Origin: Chamaelirium japonicum
Lineage: Eukaryota; Streptophyta; Magnoliopsida; Liliales; Melanthiaceae
NCBI GenBank assembly: GCA_947650365.1
Contig: OX393552.1
Span: forward strand, 48,810,999 to 48,874,998
DNA length: 64,000 nt
Direction of reading: 5' to 3'
Shown: positions 1 through 11,300 of the stretch, piece after piece
Layout of the letters: each line of letters opens with the position of its first letter
Numbering within the stretch: the first letter of the stretch is position 1
Notes under the pieces: generated by a model
Databases searched by the model: none
What the model was told of the DNA's origin: nothing
What the model saw: the letters and a program-made list of their open reading frames with translations, nothing else
Made by a program: the position numbers and the translations under genes

Positions 1-1450
1 CGAGGTGATTAGCTGCCTACGGTCTTGATGGCGGCGTCCCATGTCAACAGTATGCCTTAGTCGATTGAGCAGCTCGCGGACATCTGTTGCTTTCATGTGC
101 GAAGGGATAGAACATCCAGTGGACCCTATTGACTGAGGCGATCCTTCTCGGCGATAGCCTAGCGCACCGTCGACGTTGAGGCGATCCCACACCGTTTGCC
201 TTGGTGCTTGTGTGGATACTTGACGCCTCTCGATACGTGGCACATGTGGTTCTTCAAGATGATGAATCACGGCTGGGTGAGTCCTTGGTTGGTCTTCATC
301 AGCAGTTGGGGAGTTGTGGGCCACAACCCCCGCTCTTTCAGCTACCTTCTTTAGGGAATCCCTCTCTTGCTCGAGGGCTGTGTTCCTCTTGAGAAGGTTC
401 AACAGCTGGAAATCAGCAGCCGAAATTTGGTATGTAGTTAGATCGTTGTCCCCTTGGGTGGCGTGCTCTTTGCCAGATCGTTGCCTCGGGAATGGTGGGT
501 CCTGCCGATTGCTGTGCTCTTCTGGATGGCTGCCTTGCGGCCCCAGCCGCTCCCGAACATTTCTTCGATTGGTTGCAACCGAGACTTCTTGTTCTTCTTC
601 GATCAGCATATCGTTTGTTCGTTCAACACCCGCCTTTGGTGGGTTGGTGCTGGCCTTCACCATCGAGCGTGTTGATGTCGGCGTGATGAAGGCGTTGATG
701 TTGATTTGGATGAGGACTTGTGGCTCGGCACCGCAAGTTGAATATGAGTCGGTAGAGGTGTGGGTAAGACCTCTAACGATATCCCATATACAGCGTCAAA
801 GATTGTGGGGGGAAATTTCCGAGCCGCCTTGATCGAGAATCCCACCCCACAGCCTTGATTGAATTGGATTGTTTGTAGAGTTAGAGATTAGAAAGTTGAG
901 AAGGAGAAAGATGACACATGGAGTTGTTGTCGAAGTTCGGTCTTACGACCTACGTCTCCGGGCGAGAGGTGCCACCTGATCTTCACTATAATATGAATAT
1001 AAAGGGTTGAGCATTCTCTCGACAGGCCGAGAGAGGCTTCTTACAATGTGTTTGCACGGGGCAATTAGAAGAGAAACGAGAAGGGGAGAATTGAGCTCTA
1101 GCACTTGCTTTGGAATCCTCCTCCTCTCATTCAATGACCAACCCCCCTCCTGGATGCCTTGGGGGTCCTTTTATAGCGTTGACACGTGCCCGATATGGCA
1201 GTGATGACGTGGCACTGGTTCTGGGCCTCCTTGTTGGGTCCTTATTGGGCCGTTGTTCGGGCCCAATAAGGGGGAGGGCTTGATCTGCGAGCCCCGTAGA
1301 GTGGGCCCATGAACCCGGGCGGGCTTACCCACTTGGGCCGTTGCGCGGGCCCATGCCGCTCTGATCCGGTCCGGTACAATTTTTGCACCCACAAAGCAGC
1401 CACTGCAGTTCTTGACAAGCTCAGGGGAAAGATTGGGTAGACAAAGGTCA
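1..1450 (-). mobile_element. Decayed LTR retrotransposon: LTR, primer-binding region and leader
   Basis: Read on the minus strand this looks like the 5' part of an LTR retrotransposon. A TATA-type box (CTATAAAAGG) lies at 1167-1176. It is followed by a leader-like stretch and then, near 780-805, by the motif TTTGACGCTGTATATGGGAT. That motif resembles the end-of-LTR/primer-binding junction common in plant Ty3-gypsy elements (TTTGGCGCCGTNTGTGGGA type). A related motif occurs on the plus strand at about 10471. Positions 780 to 1 would be the start of the internal region, but no intact gag can be read. The LTR outer edge is not clear and may lie beyond 1450. The element is cut by the window edge. 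The class is fairly likely; the superfamily is an inference from the junction motif. Confidence 0.5.
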
Positions 1451-2590
1451 AGAGATACTAACCATGAAAGGCCTTGGATTAGACTGATGAGGTTGAGGAG
1501 GATGGGGATATCATGACCTCGAGATCGGCCACCCTCGAAAAAGCTTTACTAGTTCGCGAAGATTCTGATGTCATCTAGAAGGACGATTGGCGGCTACGTC
1601 GCCTCCTAGAGAGCAGGTTAGAGAGCAAGGAATATGTGAGTTCTGATCATCGATCAATCCGAGGTCGTCTCCACTATTGAGGAGGAGAACAATCGAGATG
1701 AGGGTATGGATTTGGATGAGGTGGACGAGGATGCATTGGAGGATGATAAGGGAGAGACAGCTGCAGAGATAGCGATAAGAAGTCGCTCTCCTCCCAAAAG
1801 TGGACAACGAAGACGTGTAGAAGAGGAGACAAAATCAAAGCACGAGACCACCTCGGAAGAAGAGCAGATGGGTACCACTGTGGTGAAGCTAGGGCTAGCC
1901 CGAGGCCCATCGGGCCGAGTAAAGGTTGAGTTAACTTGGGCTTTGGGTCAGGTTAGGATCGAAAATTCAAGCTCGAATGTATTTGTGGGCCGGATATGGG
2001 CAACCCCTAACCCGGCCCAAAGCTTAAAATTTTTTATTTTTTCTTTTTCATAAGCAATGAGTATAGAGTTTTAAACTCATTTTCTTCATAAATTTCAACG
2101 CCTTAGCCTTTTGGATCATTACTTCCATATATCTTTTCAATCAAGGGCGGAGCCAGGATTTTCTTGTCGGCGGACCAAAGTTGTAAGATAATATCAACCA
2201 TCAAAATGGCAATGTCAACAATTTTTGTACGTTCTTATATAGTGCAAATGGTGATTATTATTTTTTTTAATGTGAAAGGCCTGATTCGAGGCAAAAATAA
2301 AGCAATTGAGGAACACATAACCTAAAGTTCTTGAGTTGTAATCTCTTCTTCTCCAATACACACTTAACATGTTGTGCATGTTTAAACTCTAAGATATAAT
2401 ATACTAGTGCATGCCCGTGCCTGTCGGCACTGTAGCGGGCCGCCTTCGGCGGCAACACACCCCCCGGGCATCACCATCCCCCACCATCGTATGCGACGAC
2501 AACACACCCGACCGCCTTCGGCATGCCCGTGCCGATTGACACGAAGCGGGAGCCTTCGGTGCGACCAACCAACCCCCAACTCTGCTACCC
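1451..2590. other. Intergenic, no gene recognised
   Basis: The short open frames here, such as 1706-2053 on the plus strand, are acidic or low in complexity and match no family I recognise. The part from 1880 to 2030 is rich in GGGCC/GGCCC words like those in hAT-type repeats elsewhere in the window. It may be an extension of the retroelement to the left. Confidence 0.4.
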
Positions 2591-2591
2591 C

Positions 2592-2710
<119 letters not shown>

Positions 2711-2749
2711 GCCGTCTCGATACAAACTGAGGCCTAAGGTGAAAATTCT

Positions 2750-3720
2750 AAACCCGAAGTTAGCGGGTTTAGATTTGGCCTAAACGGGTTCGGGTCATAT
2801 TAGGGTCAACCCGATTGACCCGTTTATTAAATGGGTCGGGTTCGGGTTTGTACTTATAGCCCGATTGACCCGACTTGACCAGTTTACCAAATGGGTCGTG
2901 TGAACCCGACCCGACCCGAGCCAACCCGACCCAATCCGATCAAATCCAGCCCAATCCGACTTGTCTTGACCCAACCCGGTAGGTTTACATGGGTTCTGTT
3001 GAGCCAACCCGAGCCAACCCGACCCAACACGACCCGACCCGTTTAGTAAACGGGTTAAACAGGTCAGGTCGGGTTTGGGTTTAAGTTGTTGACCCGTTTA
3101 TTAAACGGGTCGGGTTTGGGTTGGGTGTTTTGCCCTTATACCTATGTCTCAACCCAACCGAACCCGACCCATTGCCACCCCTACTCGAAGGCAGACGTAG
3201 GGCTGCAACTCGATTGACCCGACTTGACCAGTTTACCAAATGGGTCGTGTGAACCCGACCCGACCCGAGCCAACCCGACCCAATCCATCAAATCCAGCCC
3301 AATCCGACTTGTCTTGACCCAACCCAGTAGGTTTACATGGGTTCTTTTGAGTCAACCCGAGCCAACCCGACCCGACCCGTTAGTAAACGGGTTAAACAGG
3401 TCAGGTCAGGTTTGGGTTTAAGTTGTTGACCCGTTTATTAAACGGGTCAGGTTCGGGTTGGGTGTTTTGCCCTTATACCTATGTCTCAACCCAACCCAAC
3501 CCGACCCATTGCCACCCCTACTCGAAGGCAGACGTAGGGCTGCAGCTTGGGCGGGCCAATCGGAACCCAACCCGAGCCCAACCCGAACCCAACCCAAATT
3601 TGGGCGGGCTAACCTGAACCCAACCCGAGCCCAACCCGAATTATTTCTCCTCTACCATATTGAAGCCGATCAATCCATCCTGCACAACCTGATCAACCTG
3701 GCCAACCCGACGGATTAGGC
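2750..3720. repeat. GGGTC/GACCC-rich hAT-like repeat block with a ~345-bp tandem duplication
   Basis: The block consists of degenerate words such as GACCCGACCCG and CGGGTTCGGG. A unit beginning at 2863 and ending at 3207 is repeated at 3212-3545, with a few substitutions and small deletions in the second copy. Each unit ends with the junction ATTGCCACCCCTA - short spacer - TAGGGCTGCA. These look like two hAT-type terminal inverted repeats facing each other: TAGGGGTGGCAAT read backwards, and TAGGGCTGCAA. The same TAGGGCTGCAA terminus bounds a complete element at 8238-8894. The block is best read as hAT-derived fragments, nested and then duplicated as a unit. Confidence 0.7.
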
Positions 3721-3919
3721 TAAGGCTAAGGAAGTTCAAACAGACCTTGGGTTGGGTTGGAGTTACAAAAGATGCTAAGTTTGGGCTTTGAGGTTTGGGG
3801 TACAAAAGAAAAGGGCAATGTTGGTATTAAAGGGTCGCTTAGTAAGTTATTGAGAAACGATAGGGTGACGGGGGCTAGTTATAGATTTTTGGGTTATGAA
3901 TAAAATTTCCCAAAGATTA

Positions 3920-4173
3920 GGATAAATTACACTTTGCCCCTCTGTAGTTTTGCTCAAAAACAGTTAACTCCCATGTAGTTTATTTTGTTCCAAATCGCTC
4001 CCTAAAGTTTGAAATGTTAGCACAATACACCCTTTTGTCAACTACATAATTTTCTTGTTTGGTGATTTTTATCTGATCGAAACTAAATTGAAGGGGACAA
4101 AATGTTGTTTTATAGCTATAAGGGGGTTGAGTGTTTTTAAGTTAAACTTCAGGGGGCAAAGTGTAATTTATGC
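3920..4173. mobile_element. Mutator-like MITE (254 bp)
   Basis: The ends form terminal inverted repeats: ATAAATTACACTTTGCCCC starts two bases inside the left end, and its reverse complement closes the right end. The flanks, CAAAGATTA (3911-3919) and TAAAGATTC (4174-4182), match at 7 of 9 positions, as expected for an old 9-bp target duplication of Mutator-type elements. There is no coding capacity. It lies about 500 bp upstream of the BRR2 start codon. Confidence 0.65.
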
Positions 4174-4182
4174 TAAAGATTC

Positions 4183-4674
4183 TCATATTAATTGAGATTT
4201 GAGAGTGATATTTGTGAGGGATTTCATGTGATTGGGTTGCCTTCTTTGTGAGCCAATTAATTCTGTATTAATTGAGGGACTTCCCTTGTGAAGAAGTGAA
4301 GGGATGAGCCTCATTCTATGGTTAGATCAAAAGATGATCAAATCTATCCGTTCATCTTTGTCTAGTCAGCAAGTTGTTCCGTTTTGTCTAGTCAGCATGT
4401 AGACCGCCGTACCTTGTTATATAGATATCGAGCATGCATCTTAGCATAGGCGTTAAGTCGGGCCCCAAGCTTATTAGGTCGGGCCCGATTTGGGCCTAGT
4501 TTGTGCAGTTACCTTTGGGCTAGATTGGGTCGAACAATCAAGTCCGCATATTTTATGGGCCGGGACCCGGCCCATTAAGAGCAAGAATAACCTACCAAAC
4601 CCTAATTCCGCCTCACTCAACCCCGAGCTCTGCTCGTCCCCTTCCTCTATCTCTCGAGACCGGAATCGTGAGCC
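4183..4674 (+). promoter_or_regulatory. BRR2 promoter and 5' leader with site II and telo-box motifs
   Basis: Three TGGGCC-type site II words lie at 4491-4496, 4556-4561 and, inverted, at 4569-4574. A telo-box AAACCCTAA lies at 4597-4605, about 70 bp before the start codon. Site II plus telo-box is a known arrangement in plant housekeeping and ribosome-biogenesis promoters, which suits a core splicing factor. The transcription start cannot be fixed from the sequence; the telo-box may lie in or just upstream of the 5' UTR. Confidence 0.6.
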
Positions 4675-5397
4675 ATGGCCCATCTGGGCGGCGGCGCGGA
4701 GGCCCACGCGCGATTCAAGCAGTACGAGTACCGCGCCAACTCCAGCCTCGTTCTCACCACCGACTCCCGCCCCCGCGACACCCACGAGCCCACCGGCGAG
4801 CCGGAGTCCCTCTGGGGCAAGATCGACCCCCGGAGCTTCGGCGACCGTGCCGCCCGGGGCAAGCCCGCTGAGCTCGAGGAGCGGCTCAAGAAGTCCGCGG
4901 ACAAGAAGAGCAAGAAGAAGAAGGAGCGCGATCCCGCCGCCGCCATCGACCCGGACCACCGGCGGGACGCCAAGCGCCGCCGCGTTCAGCAGGAGGAGAG
5001 CGTCCTCTCCCTCGCCGACGAGGCCGTCTACCAGCCCAAAACCAAGGAGACCCGCGCCGCCTACGAGGCCCTGCTCAGCCTCATCCAGCAGCAGTTCGGC
5101 GGCCAGCCCCAGGACATCCTCGGCGGCGCCGCCGACGAGGTGCTCTCCGTTCTCAAGAATGACAAGACCAAGAACCCCGACAAGAAGAAGGAGATCGAGA
5201 AGCTTCTCAACCCCATCTCCAACCAGCTCTTCGACCAGCTAGTCGCCATCTGCCGGCTGATCACCGACTACCAGGACGCCAGCGATCCTACTGGCCCGAC
5301 TGCCGTGGATGGCAATGATGAGGCCCTTGATGATGACATCGGTGTCGCAGTGGAGTTCGAGGAGGACGAAGAGGAAGACGAGAGCGACTTCGATCAG
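4675..5397 (+). CDS. BRR2: BRR2 coding exon 1 (residues 1-241)
   Basis: This exon encodes the N-terminal extension: a conserved opening ([20 protein letters not shown]), a lysine-rich stretch and an acidic end. In the family this part contacts other tri-snRNP proteins and autoregulates the helicase. The exon is extremely GC-rich and most codons end in C or G, unlike exons 2-4. The donor CAG|GTACTA follows codon 241. Intron 1 is 5398-5505 (108 bp). Confidence 0.93.
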
Positions 5398-8300
5398 GTA
5401 CTAAACTCAACTCAATACTCCTAGTATTTACCCCTCCTCAAATCAATCCTACCTTTGATCCCTGATTAAGTGACTACTTGTTGTTTTGGTTGCAAAATTT
5501 ATCAGATCCAAGAGGAGTCGGATGATGGTGAAGATGACGGTCCGGAATCCAATGGTACCGGGGCCATGCAGATGGGCGGCATAGATGATGATGACATGGA
5601 GGAAGCGAACGAGGGGCTAACCTTGAATGTTCAAGACATCGATGCCTACTGGCTTCAGAGGAAAATCTCCCAAGCTTACGAGGAGATCGACCCCCAGCAC
5701 AGCCAGAAGCTGGCGGAGGATGTTCTGAAAATACTCAATGAGGGCGATGACAGGGATGTGGAGAACCGGCTCGTGATGCTGCTGGACTATGACAATTTCG
5801 ACCTCATCAAATTGCTCCTGCGGAACCGGCACAAGATCGTGTGGTGCACTCGCCTGGCCCGGGCGGAGGATGAGGATCAACGGAAGAAGATTGAAGAGGA
5901 GATGGCGACGATGGGCCCAAGCCTCGCCGGTATACTGGAGCAGCTGCATGCCACGAGGGCATCTGCAAAGGAGCGCCAGAAGAATCTGGAGAAGAGCATA
6001 CGAGAAGAGGCCAGGCGATTGAAGGACGAAAGCAGTGGTGGGGATGGGGTTAGGGATCGCAGGATTGTTGATAGAGAGGCGGAGAGTGGGTGGTTGAAGG
6101 GGCAGCGGCAGCTGCTCGATCTCGATAGCATCGCATTCCAACAAGGTGGCCTTTTGATGGCCAACAAGAAGTGCGAGTTGCCTCCAGGATCATATAGGAC
6201 TCCACACAAGGGTTATGAGGAAGTCTATGTTCCAGCATTGAAGCCGAAGGCGCTCCTAGAAGGGGAGGAGCTTATCAAGATACCGATGATGCCTGATTGG
6301 GCGCAGCCAGCGTTTGAAGGGATGAAGCAACTGAACAGAGTGCAGAGTAAAGTTTATGAGACTGCCCTTTTCACTCCCGAGAACATACTTCTGTGCGCTC
6401 CAACCGGTGCTGGAAAAACGAATGTTGCAATGCTGGCCATTCTTCATCAAATCGGTTTGCATCGCAGGGATGGGGTATTAGACAACAGCAAGTATAAAAT
6501 TGTTTATGTGGCACCGATGAAAGCCCTGGTCGCTGAAGTGGTCGGGAACCTCTCTAATCGCCTGAAGTCCTATAACATTGTCGTCAAGGAACTCAGTGGA
6601 GATCAGTCACTTACCCGTCAGCAGATTGAAGAGACTCAGATAATTGTAACCACACCTGAGAAGTGGGACATTGTCACCAGAAAATCTGGGGACAGGACTT
6701 ATACGCAGATGGTGAAGCTTCTTATTATTGATGAGATCCACCTGCTTCATGATAACCGAGGACCTGTTCTCGAGAGTATCATCGCGAGAACCGTTAGACA
6801 GATAGAGACGACCAAAGAGCTCATTCGGCTGGTTGGGTTGTCGGCTACTCTACCTAACTATGAAGATGTGGCATTGTTTCTGCGTGTCAATCCATCTAGA
6901 GGTCTTTTCCATTTCGACAATGCTTACAGACCCTGCCCTCTGGCCCAACAGTATATCGGAATCTCAGTGAAGAAACCCTTGCAGAGATTTCAGTTGATGA
7001 ATGAGCTCTGTTATGAAAAGGTTATGGCCGCTGCGGGAAAGCATCAAGTGCTTATTTTTGTCCACTCGAGGAAAGAAACAACCAAAACTGCTCGTGCGAT
7101 ACGAGATACTGCATTGGCTAACGATACGTTAAGTAGGTTTTTGAAGGATGATAGTGCAAGCCGTGAGGTTCTTCACAGCCAAACAGAACTCGTGAAGAGT
7201 CATGATCTCAAAGACCTCCTTCCTTATGGGTTTGCGATCCATCACGCAGGAATGGCGAGGGTGGACCGTGATCTTGTTGAGGAGCTTTTTTCTGATGGAC
7301 ATGTTCAGGTGTTGGTTTCGACCGCGACCCTTGCATGGGGTGTTAACCTGCCGGCTCATACTGTGATCATCAAAGGTACCCAGATTTATAATCCAGAGAA
7401 AGGAATGTGGACTGAACTAAGCCCGCTAGATGTCATGCAGATGCTTGGTCGTGCAGGAAGGCCTCAATTTGACACTTATGGAGAAGGAATAATTCTAACA
7501 GGACGTAGTGAATTGCAATACTATCTCTCACTCATGAATCAGCAGCTGCCTATCGAGAGTCAATTTGTGTCCAAATTGGCTGATCAGTTAAATGCAGAGA
7601 TAGTACTGGGAACAGTTCAGAATGCTCGAGAAGCATGCACATGGATTGGTTATACTTACTTGTACATACGCATGCTGCGGAATCCAACTCTCTATGGTCT
7701 ACCGGCCGATATCCTGGATAAAGACAAAACTTTGGAGGAAAGGAGAGCAGATCTAGTAAGTGAAGAACGCTTAGTCAGTTAGTTCTATACACACACACAC
7801 ACATACACGGATACTCTTATGGAGTTACACACCGCCTTTTACCTACCCTAGAGGTTTTAAAATTTGATGAAACTTGGTGGGGATGCTATCTATGGCAAGT
7901 TGTCATCATCACCAAAAGTCATCAAATTCTATAACCTCTAGAGGCATCAAATGTTAGAAGCTTTATCAACCGTTCATTTTAACCGTTAATTTGAATAGTA
8001 TATTTGATACCCTTAGAGGTTATAGAATTTGATGATTTTTGTTGAGGATGATCAATTTGCCATAGATAGCATCTCCACCAAGTTTCATCAAATTCTAAAA
8101 CCTCTAGGGGGGTAATTGAATCCAGTAATTCTCTTGTAATATTCTTTTGTTAGAATGTGGGGCTGCCACTTACATGCTATTAGTATGCCACTGCATATAA
8201 AATATAGGAAGCACAAATACTTTGAAACAACTCTTGTTAGGGCTGCAACTTGGGCGGGTTGGGTCGAGTTGGGGGTCAACCCAAGCACAATCCAATTACT

Positions 8301-11300
8301 AAAACCCCCAACCTCCAACCAACCCAACCTCCAACCCAAGATGCCCAACCCAAGCAAAAATTTCTATGCTTGGGTTGGGCTTGGGTTAGCCCAAGTTGGT
8401 AGGACAGGTCGGGTTGTGTATATTCGGGTATACTTATTGTTTAAAATTTTACCCTTTGAAGATCAAAATCTAAAAAAAAACTTATACTTACTAACACTGC
8501 CGTACAACTTTTTTTGTATTTCTATCCATGCAATTTACTTGATCATTAGATAATGTCTTTATTTGATAAACAAGAAGCAAATAAATAATATGGGACTGAG
8601 TGAAACGGATGACTGCGACTGCGACCCCTCAACATGAGTACTCGGGATGGTTGTGATTGTTACTTATATATAACAGACTCATAGATATATATGAGTACTC
8701 GGGTTCGGGTTCGGGTTCGGGTTCGGGTTCGATCGGGTTGCCCGACTGCTCAACCCGAGCATAACCCAAATTCAACTCGGGTTGTATTTTTCAACCCTAA
8801 CCCAACTCAATCTTCAAATACATCAACCCAAACCCACCCAAAATTCGGGTTGAGCGGGTTAGGTCGGATCCAACCCGCCCAAGTTGCAGCCCTAGCTCTC
8901 GTGGTCATATCCACATGTATCAGACGGATACAACTTGAATACGTGTCATATATACCATGGGGTATATCTTGTTAATTAACCAGTTTTTCTACATGGATAC
9001 TGGAGTATATGACGTCGGATATAGCATGGACATTGTAGGTGGATGTTTACACTAGCCAACCTGGTGGCAACACATGGCATCTACCTAGCACCCATGACGA
9101 ATCGGATGAACACGAGTTCCTGACTACTCGGTCCAGTGACCTCCATGCTCGGACCATCCGAGGTGGCACTACGTGACTACTCGATTATCCCGATACGGTC
9201 ACTCGGGTACTATGTCTACCCAGGCTGGTCACGGGTACTCAGTCGCTCGAGTATAAGTATTCGACTCTTTGGGCTACTCGAGGGGGGCACCCTAGCTGCC
9301 CTTTAGGAGGGTCATACCCTATTCCTGTTACTAAGTAGGCTATCTTCTCGACTTCAAGAGGATCGACCGTATATGCTCACTGCATACCATGGGCCAGGCC
9401 CTACCCAGAAGAGACTGAACCGGACCCCGAGCGGGCCAACCAGCCTGGGTGAGCTTGCGTTCTCGGTGTCCATCAGGAACCCAATTTGGTAAGGTGAGAT
9501 CATGATCGTATATTCATATATCGTAATGCATGATTAGACTTGTCAATCAGATTGGGCTGGGTCGGTCAAGATTTGCCTAAACCCGGCCCGAGGTGGCCCT
9601 CCCAAGCCCGAACTTGGCCCAAAGTTTTAACATCATGTTCAGTCCATTTTCCTTCTTGGATTTCGGGCCGAGTTTGGGGCGGCCCGAATAAGAGCATTGT
9701 GAGAGAAACTCATGAAAAAATGACATTCACTATGCTCTTACAATTTATAAATAACAATACATCTCATCATTTCACTAAAACCTAGCATCTTTGTATGGGC
9801 AAAGTACCTAATATCGTAGTCATAGTGTCATACATAGAGCAACAAAAGATATGAGATTCTAAATAATAGTAACTCACTAAAAACCAACTTGTGCATAACT
9901 TTATCTCCTAAATAAGCAAAATATATCGAGAGATGATGGTTCAATAAGCTAATACACCCTTACTATTTCAGGTTCGGGCTAAAAACGGGCCGAGCTTAAC
10001 ACTGCCCGAACTCAAGTTTGGGCTTGAAATCATATCCAATCTCAGCCCAGCCCAAACTCATATAAAGCTCGGCCCAAATTTTTTAAGACCGAACAAGCAT
10101 GTATCGAGCTAGCCCAGCCCAATTGACAATCATATGCATGATTAGATCTCCTATCAAGATGTTCCTTAACTGCCCAACCATGATCCCCGCGATCACAAGG
10201 AAATCATGACATCATGGCCACGATCTACGGAACCTTCCTGTAACTTCACTCTGATATAAATATATGCCTCTTCCAGAAGGCCGGTGGGGCAATATGCAGC
10301 CCTAGCTGCTCTAACCCTAATACACTCCTTGCTTCTCGTTTGATTTGAGCGTCGGAGGAACCTTGACTCGTAGAAGAGCCTTGGTCTTCTTGCAGGTTGA
10401 CAGGGAGCGGACGAAGCGCGCTTCATTTACTAGAAGGGGGTATGATCGTACCAAAAACACGCACACATTCTTTGACGCCGTTTGTGGGATTCGAACCCAC
10501 GGCCACACGGTCGTTATCAATGAGTTGGTTTGGAGAATGACAGCTCGTGTGAATATACAGCCCACCTGTCACGTTCGAGGGGCAACATATGGAACCAGAT
10601 AGAGCGCGACCATGAAGATCAAGTCGGTCGATAGGCAAACAGATAGAGCGCGACCATGAAGATCAAGTCGGTCGATAGGCAAACCTATCTCGTAGGGAGG
10701 AAGCACGGGATTCCTCCCACGGAGAATCCTCCTCCAAGGACCAGAACCCCTGTCACCAGAGGGATCGTGCGGATCACCGTCCGGGACTCACCAGCTATCA
10801 GTGGTCTCAGTACGTGGTCCCGCTCGATCGCATAAGTTGAGGCCCTGCCCAAGTGGAGGAGCCTCGGCTTCTCCCAAGCGAGCTCGTGGATCTAGTCGTC
10901 CAACGACTGGTGACATGGTCGATCTGATGGCGCAGACTGTCATCAAAGGAATAGTGGAGAGCCTCGTTCACCACTCAGATGCTGGCTACTCCCTTTTCTC
11001 TTGGGATTGGCACCCGTCCCGTTTCGAAAGGTTTGATGGGTTCGAAGAGCCTTGTACTTACTTGCTCGAGTACAATAATCTTATGAACCCTATGACACTC
11101 TAGACGAGTTGTGCCGTATGTTTCAGAGAACTAGAGAAGCCTTACCGAGTTTGCCCTGGAGTGGTACTCGCAGTCTGTCGACTGACTTGTTCCAGGCAAA
11201 CCCGACCCAGAAGGAGGAAGCACATGATTCCTCCCACGGAGAATCCTCCTCCACTGACCACAACCCCTGTCCCCAGAGGGATCGCGCGGATCACCTTTCG

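Noticed and set aside
4490..5242. 250-aa open frame overlapping BRR2 exon 1 and long antisense frames at 4474-4973
   Set aside because: They are Arg/Pro/Ser- or Leu/Gly-rich products of GC-rich exon sequence in other frames, with no domain; the BRR2 frame explains the region.
8697..8731. TTCGGG run as an interstitial telomere
   Set aside because: The plant telomere unit is TTTAGGG; this variant lies inside a bounded hAT element.
10484..10500. T-arm-shaped sequence that could be the end of a tRNA gene on the minus strand
   Set aside because: No D-arm or anticodon arm of normal spacing can be read beyond it, and it lies exactly where an LTR-element primer-binding site is expected.
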